Of a stretch of 52,233 nucleotides of DNA, positions 9,115 through 16,626 are shown in pieces (positions within the stretch are counted from its first letter, which is position 1; every line of letters starts with the position of its first letter). A program made the translations under genes and the position numbers. A model generated the notes under the pieces. The model did not search any database. It saw nothing but the letters and a program-made list of their open reading frames with translations, and was not told the origin of the DNA. Source of the DNA: Symbiobacteriaceae bacterium (GTDB lineage: Bacteria; Bacillota; Sulfobacillia; Symbiobacteriales; Symbiobacteriaceae); NCBI GenBank assembly GCA_029239785.1, contig JARBUG010000014.1, forward strand, positions 1-52,233. Reading direction: 5' to 3'.

Positions 9115-10494
9115 TTATGACGGGCTGCCGCCGCCCTGCGGGTTCGGCGTTCCCGCCGGGGTCCCGCCGCCGCCGCCGCCGCCACCGCGCCGACGATGCC
9201 CGCGGTGGGGACGCCGGTGCTGTTCTTCGCCGGCCCCCTGCTGGCGGTCGGCCTGCGGCCGTTCGCTCTGCTGGCGCTGGGCCTGCTGCTGCTGCGGGTT
9301 CCGGGGCTGTTGGCGATCGCGGGGTTGCTGCTGCGACCTTTCGCCGCCCTGCTGCTGGCGGGGCTTGCCCTGCTGCTGTTGCTGCTTGGGCTGGTTCTGC
9401 GGCTGTTCACGGCGCCGTTCGCCGCCGCCCTGCGGGCGCTCACGGCCCGGGCGTTCACCGCCCTGCGGCTCCTCGCGCCGCCGCTCGCCCTGCTGCGGCG
9501 GCTTAGACTGCTGGGGACGGGGCTGCTGCTGGGGCCTCGGTTGGCCCGGCGCTGCTCCCTGCGGCTGCTGGGGCCGCGGCTGACCACCCTGCGGGCGCTC
9601 GGCCGGGGCGCCCCGCCGCTCGGGCTGGCGTTCGGCCTGCGGGCGCTCGGGCTGCGGCCGCTCCTCGCGGCGGGGGCGTTCAGTTACCCCAGCGGCCTGG
9701 GCAATCCGGGCGCTCATGCCCGATTCGCCTCGGCTGCTGCGGAACCCGATCGCGGGCGTGGGCCTGTCTTCCAAGTCATCAATACTGGCCACGGTCTCTT
9801 CGATCAAGACGGGCGGCACATAGCCCGGCGCCAGGGTCGGGTCCTTCTTAGCCGCTTCATAAGTTTCTTGTTCATAACGCAGGCAGCACATCAGGCGCCC
9901 GCAAAGACCAGAAATTTTTGAGGGGTTTAGCGATAAGTTCTGGTCCTTCGCCATCCGGATGGAGACCGGGGCGAAATCGCCAAGGAAGCTGGTGCAGCAC
10001 AGAATGCGACCGCACGGCCCAATACCGCCAAGCAACTTCGCTTCGTCGCGCACACCAATCTGGCGCATTTCAATACGTGTCCGGAAGACGCCGGCGAGGT
10101 CACGCACCAGTTCCCGGAAATCGATGCGACCTTCGGCCGTAAAGTAAAAGATGATCTTGGAGCCATCGAACGTGTATTCCACATCGACCAGGTTCATGTC
10201 GAGGTTATGTCCCTCGATCTTCTTCTGGGCGACGCCAAATGCCTCGTTTTCTTTCCGCTTGTTCTCAGCGGCGACCACGGCATCTTTTTCGTTGCCGATG
10301 CGAACGACTTGTTTCAGCGGTTGGACGACCTGATCCTCGGGCACTTCCTTCGGGCCTACAGCCACTTCGCCATATTCAACGCCCCGTGCCGTTTCCACCA
10401 CCACTTTTTGTCCAGCGGCGATGGGGAACTCGTCGGGATCGAAATAATAAACCTTACCCGCCTTCTTAAAGCGCACTCCTACCACGCGAACCAT
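9115..10494 (-). CDS. ricT: RicT/YaaT (PSP1 domain) with long disordered C-terminal tail
   Basis: Residues 1 to about 265 match RicT (YaaT), the PSP1-domain protein that in B. subtilis works with RicA and RicF as an Fe-S complex helping RNase Y process mRNA. Two cysteine clusters, C161-x4-CC (166-167) and C198-x4-CC (203-204), are the expected cluster ligands. Residues about 272-459 form a low-complexity tail rich in Gln, Arg, Pro and Gly, ending with an R-rich patch and a run of eight or more glycines. B. subtilis RicT lacks such a tail. The ATG at 10494 follows AGGAGGT. A promoter and a 5' hairpin lie just upstream. RicA and RicF are not in this window. Confidence 0.93.
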   Translation of the reverse strand: MVRVVGVRFKKAGKVYYFDPDEFPIAAGQKVVVETARGVEYGEVAVGPKEVPEDQVVQPLKQVVRIGNEKDAVVAAENKRKENEAFGVAQKKIEGHNLDMNLVDVEYTFDGSKIIFYFTAEGRIDFRELVRDLAGVFRTRIEMRQIGVRDEAKLLGGIGPCGRILCCTSFLGDFAPVSIRMAKDQNLSLNPSKISGLCGRLMCCLRYEQETYEAAKKDPTLAPGYVPPVLIEETVASIDDLEDRPTPAIGFRSSRGESGMSARIAQAAGVTERPRREERPQPERPQAERQPERRGAPAERPQGGQPRPQQPQGAAPGQPRPQQQPRPQQSKPPQQGERRREEPQGGERPGRERPQGGGERRREQPQNQPKQQQQQGKPRQQQGGERSQQQPRDRQQPRNPQQQQAQRQQSERPQADRQQGAGEEQHRRPHRGHRRRGGGGGGGGTPAGTPNPQGGGSPS

Positions 10495-10508
10495 CCGGTC
10501 ACCTCCTT

Positions 10509-10573
10509 CCTCAGCCTACCTGGACAGGCTGAGGGCTATTATGAGTATAGGCGGCAGTCGTCCGAAAAAGCAA
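10509..10573 (-). promoter_or_regulatory. Probable ricT promoter with 5' stem-loop
   Basis: In the holB-ricT gap, minus-strand TTGCTT (10568-10573) and TATACT (10544-10549) are 18 bp apart. Transcription would start near 10537, directly at a hairpin CCTCAGCC / GGCTGAGG (10509-10534). The 3' arm of this hairpin abuts the AAGGAGGT ribosome binding site of ricT. The stem could stabilise the mRNA or affect translation. The promoter match is good; the role of the hairpin is inference. Confidence 0.5.
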
Positions 10574-10605
10574 GTTATGTCTGTAAGTGGCAGGCCTACT
10601 TGGCC

Positions 10606-11613
10606 CTACCGGCGGTTGCCGCTAATATCGCCCAACCTGAGCATAAGCACGTCGAGGGCGAGCCGGCTGTTGGCGTTGCGCTGCAGGTGGCCTCGGGTTT
10701 CAACAATTGCCGACAGCATGTCCAGAATGCTCGCCGTGCCCAGGCTGTCTGCAAGCCCGCGAACGGACGGCAACCGGTCTGCGTTCATGACGAGCTGGGT
10801 AGAGCCCGTTTGCGCCAGGACCAGTGCATCGCGCAGCCACGTCGTAGCCAGGTCAAGCCAGTCCTCCAGATGCTCCTTCTCCTTATCGAGCGCCTCCGCC
10901 TGTCCGATCAGCGCCAGGTCATCCAAGGTGGATAGCTTCTGGAGCAGGTCGCAGGTCTGGTCACGCCGGGCAGCAACCCCGGCATCTTGCGACAGCGCCA
11001 CTGCCCGCCCGATGCTCCCGCCCGAAAGGGCCGCATAAAGCCGTGCCTGTCCGGCATCAAGGCCGTGCTGCGCCTGCAGCATTCGCGCCACATCCTCCGG
11101 GCTGAGCGGCGGAAAGTTCACCACCTGGCACCGGGAAATCAATGTGGGGAGCACCCCTGACAGGTTATGCGTGAGCAGGATGAGTACAGCATAGCCAGGC
11201 GGCTCTTCCAGCAACTTTAGCAAGCGGTTGGCCGACTCGGGGTTCATTCGGTCGGCGCCGTCGATGATGGCAACCCGCATCCGGCCCTCGTTGGGGCGCG
11301 CGTACATCTCTTCCTGGAGGGCGCGAATCTGATCAGTTTTGATGAAGCGACCTTCGGGCGCGATCAGCCGCACATCCGGATGGAGGATCGGATCAGCCGC
11401 CGTCTTCCGGCAGGCGACACATGCGTCACAGGCGCCGCCATCCGGGCGCGGCGCCTGGCAGTTGAGCGATTTGGCCAGTTCCAGCGCCAACGTGCGCTTC
11501 CCCACGCCGGCCGGCCCGACAAACAGGTAAGCGTGCGCTACCTTTTTGCCGGCAACAGCCTGACGCAGGAGGCGAACGGCCAGCGGTTGGCCCACAATGG
11601 CGGCCCAACTCAC
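10606..11613 (-). CDS. holB: DNA polymerase III delta' subunit
   Basis: This 335-aa AAA+ clamp-loader subunit is part of the complex that loads the beta clamp at replication forks. It has a P-loop GPAGVGKRT (33-41), a zinc module with C52, C62, C65 and C68, the Walker B-like VAIIDGADRM, LLKLLEEPP, and the SRC motif (LISRCQ). A C-terminal helical domain follows. The GTG at 11613 follows AGGAGG at 8 nt. The gene lies directly after pstA as in the tmk-yaaQ-yaaR-holB cluster of B. subtilis, but yaaR is missing. Confidence 0.95.
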   Translation of the reverse strand: MSWAAIVGQPLAVRLLRQAVAGKKVAHAYLFVGPAGVGKRTLALELAKSLNCQAPRPDGGACDACVACRKTAADPILHPDVRLIAPEGRFIKTDQIRALQEEMYARPNEGRMRVAIIDGADRMNPESANRLLKLLEEPPGYAVLILLTHNLSGVLPTLISRCQVVNFPPLSPEDVARMLQAQHGLDAGQARLYAALSGGSIGRAVALSQDAGVAARRDQTCDLLQKLSTLDDLALIGQAEALDKEKEHLEDWLDLATTWLRDALVLAQTGSTQLVMNADRLPSVRGLADSLGTASILDMLSAIVETRGHLQRNANSRLALDVLMLRLGDISGNRR

Positions 11614-11625
11614 ATCAAAGGCCTC

Positions 11626-12625
<1,000 letters not shown>

Positions 12626-12631
12626 GCGTTC

Positions 12632-14038
12632 TCACTCCTTGACGACTTGAATGCTTGTTAGCTGCGGATCGGCCGGGCCCTGTAGGTGATGGCCTGCCGC
12701 CACGGCGTGGCGGAGGTATGCGACTACGTCGACCGTTAAGCGTTCCCCTGGTGCCACCACCGGTATTCCCGGCGGGTACGGGGCCACCAGTTCAGCGGCT
12801 ATGCGGCCAACGGACTGGGCCAGGGGCACCGATTCCTGGGCGCCCAGGTAGGCATCGCGGGGCGGGAGCACCGTTTCGGGCCAGGGTGGCTCGGGGGGCC
12901 GGGCGGGGGCGCCGGGGCCGTCGGGCAGGGCTGCTACAGCGTTTACCAGGGTATCGGCGGTCTCGGCACTATCGCCGGGGGTAAGCACAGCGAGCACGTA
13001 CCCCAGACCGGCCGATTCGACCGCCACACCGTGCGACCAGAGTGCCTCGGATGCCTGAAAGCCGGTGAGACCACGGCGGGTCACGTTGATGAGGACTTTG
13101 GTTGGATCGCTCGATTCGACCAGGGAGATGCCCCGTAGGGCGGCGAGCTTTTGCCGGGTGCAGCGGGCCAGTTCGATGGCCCGGTCCCAGTTTTCCCGGC
13201 CGTGGAGGGCCAGTTCCCGCCGGGCCACATCCAGCGAGGACATGAGCAGGTAGGACGGGCTTGTGGACTGCACAAGCCGGAGCATGGCCCTGAGGCGCTG
13301 CTCATTAAGGCGGCTTTGCCGGCCCAGGTGGCAGATGCTTGACTGGGTCAGGCTGCCGCCCGTCTTGTGAATCGACTGCACCACGCCGTCGGCGCACAGT
13401 GACAGGGCCGATGGCGGCAGCGCGGGATGGAAAGCAAAGTGGCTGCCGTGGGCTTCGTCGACGAGGGCCGGCAGGCCATGCCGGTGAATCTGTGCGATCG
13501 CTTCAGACATACGGCAGGCAATGCCGTAGTAGGTGGGATGCACAAGCACAGCGGCCTTTGCGCCAACAAGAGCGTTTTCCAGTGACTGGGGGTCCGGTCC
13601 CATAGCTATATCCAGTTCTTCATGGAACTCCGCCCGCACCCAGGTAGGTCGGGCGCCCGAAAGAATCATGGCGCCTAATACGGAGCGATGGGCATGACGC
13701 GGAACGGCCACGAGATCGCCGGGGCGGCAGGCGGTCAGGATGAGCGCATGCAGGCCGGCCGTGGTACCGCCAACCAAGAAGAAAGAGCTTTCGGATCCGA
13801 AGGCCTCTGCGGCCAGGGCCTGGGCTTCTGCAATGACGCCTTCAGGCGCATGCAGGTCATCGAGACCTGGCGCTTCGGTAAGGTCGATACTGAGGGCGCC
13901 CGGTCCCATAAACTCGCCCCACTCGGCGGGAGCGGCCCGTCCAAGCTTGTGCCCGGGGATGTGCATGGCGGCACGAACGGTCCCCGCATACTGCCTGACG
14001 GCTTCAAAAAGCGGCGCCCGGTGCTGGTTCAGCGACAC
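12632..14038 (-). CDS. Orn/Lys/Arg decarboxylase-family PLP enzyme (YaaO-like)
   Basis: This 468-aa fold-type I PLP enzyme belongs to the Orn/Lys/Arg decarboxylase group, related to YaaO and SpeA of Gram-positives. It shows HIPGHK (26-31), a glycine-rich cofactor loop GGTTAGLHAL (90-99), DEAHGSH (194-200) and the PLP lysine K225 in SIHKTGGSLTQSS. The exact substrate cannot be told from sequence. The GTG start at 14038 follows AGGAAGGAG. The open frame continues upstream through the 72-bp repeats to 14413, because 72 is a multiple of three, but a terminator lies in between, so that extension is not coding. It heads the tmk operon. Confidence 0.93.
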   Translation of the reverse strand: MSLNQHRAPLFEAVRQYAGTVRAAMHIPGHKLGRAAPAEWGEFMGPGALSIDLTEAPGLDDLHAPEGVIAEAQALAAEAFGSESSFFLVGGTTAGLHALILTACRPGDLVAVPRHAHRSVLGAMILSGARPTWVRAEFHEELDIAMGPDPQSLENALVGAKAAVLVHPTYYGIACRMSEAIAQIHRHGLPALVDEAHGSHFAFHPALPPSALSLCADGVVQSIHKTGGSLTQSSICHLGRQSRLNEQRLRAMLRLVQSTSPSYLLMSSLDVARRELALHGRENWDRAIELARCTRQKLAALRGISLVESSDPTKVLINVTRRGLTGFQASEALWSHGVAVESAGLGYVLAVLTPGDSAETADTLVNAVAALPDGPGAPARPPEPPWPETVLPPRDAYLGAQESVPLAQSVGRIAAELVAPYPPGIPVVAPGERLTVDVVAYLRHAVAAGHHLQGPADPQLTSIQVVKE

Positions 14039-14113
14039 GATGTTCGGCTCCTTCCTGGTTCCGCGGTCATACTTCGACAACCAGGGAGTGTTTCCCTTTT
14101 CTGATTGATACGG

Positions 14114-14148
14114 AAAAGCCCTGCGCCCCAAGGCGCAGGGCCATTTTT
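14114..14148. terminator. Bidirectional terminator between the repeat array and the decarboxylase gene
   Basis: GCCCTGCGCC (14118-14127) pairs perfectly with GGCGCAGGGC (14132-14141) over a 4-nt loop. On the minus strand it is followed by TTTTCC, ending transcripts from the dnaI-like gene; on the plus strand CATTTTTCT follows. Confidence 0.85.
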
Positions 14149-14153
14149 CTGGT

Positions 14154-14373
14154 CTAGGCACCCTCAATGGGTGCCGTAACCCGTCAGGCGTGGGCTTGAC
14201 CTTGACCGGCCCATGCCGAAAGGGTCTAGGCACCCTCAATGGGTGCCGTAACCCATCAGGCGTGGGCCTAATCTTGACCGGCCCAAGCCGAAAGGGTCTA
14301 GGCACCCTCAATGGGTGCCGTAACCCGTCAGGCGTGGGCCTAATCTTGACCGGCCCATGCCGAAAGGGTCTAG
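14154..14373 (+). repeat. Three tandem 72-bp repeats bounded by CTAG
   Basis: Three nearly identical 72-bp units start at CTAG 14154, 14226 and 14298, and a fourth CTAG (14370) closes the array. Each unit holds two hairpins: GGCACCC/GGGTGCC with a 5-nt loop, and GGCGTGGGCC/GGCCCATGCC with a longer loop around TTGACC. Units differ at only a few positions, for example CTTGACC versus CTAATC and CCCATGCC versus CCCAAGCC. The closing CTAG provides the TAG stop of the dnaI-like gene. A shortened copy in opposite orientation lies at 6867-6930. Together with the terminator, this explains the 331-bp gap. Confidence 0.95.
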
Positions 14374-15389
14374 GCCAGTCCCATGCGGCGGCCGCGTAGC
14401 ACCTTGCGAACATCTTGTCCCTTCAGCATGACGGCATCAAAGCCATTTAGCAACCGGGAGGCGATGCGGCTTCCGTAGGTATCCTCCAATTCGGCCGGGC
14501 TCAAGTTGGTGGAAACGACCATCGGCGCCTGCCGGTTCATGCGGTGATTGATAATGGTGAACAGTTCCTGCGCCACAAACTCGGTCACTTTTTCGGCGCC
14601 CAGGTCGTCAAGCACCAGCAGGTCAGCGTCCATGAGACGCTGGGAGCCTTCCTGGTACTGCTGGTCGTCATCGAACTTGTGCATACGGACGAGGTCGAGG
14701 AACTCGGAGAACGTGAGGTAGACGACCGTTTTGCGGGCTCCCACAACCACATTGGCGATAGCCGATGAGAGGAAGGTTTTGCCCCGGCCCACATCGCCCA
14801 TGAGCAGCAGGCTTTCCGCCGGCTCGCCTGCGGCCACAGCGTTGCCGAACTGCCGGGTGTACCGCATCAGTTTGGCCATATAGTCACGGTCCGCCGCCGG
14901 ATAGACGGTCACATCGAACTTTTCAAAGGTCTGCTCCTTGAGCGGACCGACCAGCCCCGCGGCGCGGAACAGGTCATCGAACTCCTCCTGCAAAAGACAG
15001 TGGCACTTTTGCGGAGGCCGAACGGTGTCAGGTCCGGCCTGCTCGGCAGGCAGCCAGCCCGTGTTCTTGCATGCAGGGCAGTCCCACCTGACCTCCAGGT
15101 CGGCGGGGTCGATGCTGTGCTGCCTGAACAGTGCCTGGCGCTGCGTAGAAAGTTCCAACGACCAGGCCTTGAGTTGATCGAAGCTCTTGCCAAACTTGGT
15201 CGGCGCCCGGAGCAGCAATCGGGCCAGGTCCAGGCCAATTTCAGCCTGCAGATTCGCAATCCAGGCCAATTCCGGCACCCGATCGAAAATCGCACGCTCC
15301 CGTTCTTCTCGCTCCTGCTCCAACTGACGAATGCGGGCCTCGCGGCGCCGCTGACGTTCAGTCGTCAAACTTCTTAAAGATGTGATCAT
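14370..15389 (-). CDS. dnaI: DnaI/DnaC-like helicase loader ATPase
   Basis: This roughly 339-aa protein is the AAA+ ATPase that in Firmicutes loads the replicative helicase with DnaB and DnaD. After an N-terminal Arg/Glu-rich coiled helix it has a zinc-type module with C104, C107, C129 and C131. Walker A GDVGRGKT (198-205), Walker B LLVLDD (257-262) and a sensor region VVSTNLSPAEL follow. The start is uncertain: the ATG at 15389 lies 11 nt after AAGGA, while GTG at 15413 or TTG at 15368 are alternatives. It overlaps the preceding dnaB-like gene, indicating coupling. The stop codon falls in the CTAG edge of the repeat array. Confidence 0.9.
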   Translation of the reverse strand: MITSLRSLTTERQRRREARIRQLEQEREERERAIFDRVPELAWIANLQAEIGLDLARLLLRAPTKFGKSFDQLKAWSLELSTQRQALFRQHSIDPADLEVRWDCPACKNTGWLPAEQAGPDTVRPPQKCHCLLQEEFDDLFRAAGLVGPLKEQTFEKFDVTVYPAADRDYMAKLMRYTRQFGNAVAAGEPAESLLLMGDVGRGKTFLSSAIANVVVGARKTVVYLTFSEFLDLVRMHKFDDDQQYQEGSQRLMDADLLVLDDLGAEKVTEFVAQELFTIINHRMNRQAPMVVSTNLSPAELEDTYGSRIASRLLNGFDAVMLKGQDVRKVLRGRRMGLA

Positions 15390-16392
15390 AATATGTGTCA
15401 TCCTTCTTCTCACGCTTCAGGAAGACGTTGCTGTTGCGCTGTGCGCTGCCCCGGCCGGCCTTGGCGCCACGGGTGGAGTCACTGGCCGCCGCCACAGACC
15501 GGCGCTTGTGCTCTGCCTCGGCCTGCTCGGTGTCGGCTACTGTTTTAACGCCCCGGTCCCGCCAGTTCTCCAGCACGCGGTTGGCGTACTGAAGAGGGTT
15601 CTGACTGCCTGTGGCCAGGTCGCAGGCTTTCATGATCACTTCGTTGCTGAAGCCCCACTCCTCGGACCAGCGGTCGAGCATGGCCTGCTCGGCGCCGGTC
15701 AGCTGCCGCTTGATGCCAATGTAAGAGATAATCGTTTTGTGCTTGGCCGCGGTTTTGCGGTTCTTCTGCATCAGGTGCTCGGCTTCCTCCGGGGAGCGAA
15801 CACCAGCCTCGTACCAGGTGCGGGCGATTTGGTTGAGGTAGGTCATGCGGGTAACTCCCTGACTCTGCCCTTCACGAATGATCGCCTGAACCATGTCGGT
15901 GTCGTATTGGTAGGCGCTGACCCAATCCTGTATGTCAGCCACTTCACGGTCCGACAGGGGCCGGCCGAGCAGTTTCTGCGCTGCGGCCAGAACGGGGTCA
16001 GGCCCGTTCGTTTCAAGCTCCTGCTGGAGGCGCTCGTCTTCCTCCGCCCAGTGTACCCGGAGCCGGGAAAAGAGCGGTACGAACGTGAAGGTAAAAACGT
16101 CGCCAGCTTCTTCAATACGGACAATATCGCGCTGCTCCAGGTCAGTGGCCAGTGAGCAGATTTGGTCAAAGTCGTGCGGGTTTACCTTGCGAGAAACGAC
16201 ATGCGGTCCAAAGGCGCTGTCTGTGGCGCCACCGTAGTAGGAAAGCAGAACGATTAGCTTGCCCAGGGTGTCATAGTCGATGCCCAGTTCTACGGGGTAA
16301 TCCATCAGCATGCGCGGGATGGTTACGAACCCCCGTTTTACAAAGGCCTGGAGAAACTCCAGTTCCCCCGTTCCCATCGAACCACGGGACAT
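15358..16392 (-). CDS. DnaB/DnaD-family replication initiation protein
   Basis: This 344-aa primosomal protein has two copies of the DnaB_2/DnaD C-terminal domain, ending in YLNQIARTWYEAGV (185-198) and YANRVLENWRDRGV (269-282). The N-terminal part (about 5-120) looks like a winged-helix domain (GKLIVLLSYY). Two such domains make it more like B. subtilis DnaB than DnaD, which fits its position beside a dnaI-like loader. The C-terminal 60 residues are charged and probably flexible. The ATG at 16392 follows AAAGGGGGCGGGCGA; GTG upstream at 16413 is less likely. The 234 bp before it contain only the por terminator and no clear promoter. Confidence 0.9.
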   Translation of the reverse strand: MSRGSMGTGELEFLQAFVKRGFVTIPRMLMDYPVELGIDYDTLGKLIVLLSYYGGATDSAFGPHVVSRKVNPHDFDQICSLATDLEQRDIVRIEEAGDVFTFTFVPLFSRLRVHWAEEDERLQQELETNGPDPVLAAAQKLLGRPLSDREVADIQDWVSAYQYDTDMVQAIIREGQSQGVTRMTYLNQIARTWYEAGVRSPEEAEHLMQKNRKTAAKHKTIISYIGIKRQLTGAEQAMLDRWSEEWGFSNEVIMKACDLATGSQNPLQYANRVLENWRDRGVKTVADTEQAEAEHKRRSVAAASDSTRGAKAGRGSAQRNSNVFLKREKKDDTYYDHIFKKFDD

Positions 16393-16587
16393 TCGCCCGC
16401 CCCCTTTCGCCACCGGCTCAAAACAATCGATTGGGTCCGATTCTCCGTGTGCCGTACTGATTCCTTCCCACAGAATCCGGCAGCCAGGGAATTACTGGAA
16501 CCGGATTTTCCCCTAAGGGCATTGATTCGGCTCACCACCCTGCTCTCCCTCGCGCGAACGCGCAGAAAACGCACGCCAACATTAGGA

Positions 16588-16617
16588 AGACCGCGGGAAC
16601 ATTCGTTCCCGCGGTCT
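16588..16617 (-). terminator. Terminator of the por operon
   Basis: A perfect 13-bp stem, AGACCGCGGGAAC / GTTCCCGCGGTCT, with a 4-nt loop lies 10 bp after the stop of the alpha-beta gene. The following sequence on the minus strand is TCCTAATGTT, so the U-tract is poor. Confidence 0.7.
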
Positions 16618-16626
16618 GCTGTCGAT

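Noticed and set aside
9196-9921. Leu-rich, membrane-like frame on the plus strand
   Set aside because: It is the complement of the Q/R/P/G-rich tail of ricT; Leu richness comes from CTG complementing CAG (Gln) codons.
14154-14373. CRISPR-like array
   Set aside because: Units are contiguous with no variable spacers, and no cas genes are near.
14039-14413. N-terminal extension of the decarboxylase with three 24-residue peptide repeats
   Set aside because: The repeats are the 72-bp DNA units read in frame; a bidirectional terminator lies between them and the good ribosome binding site at 14038.
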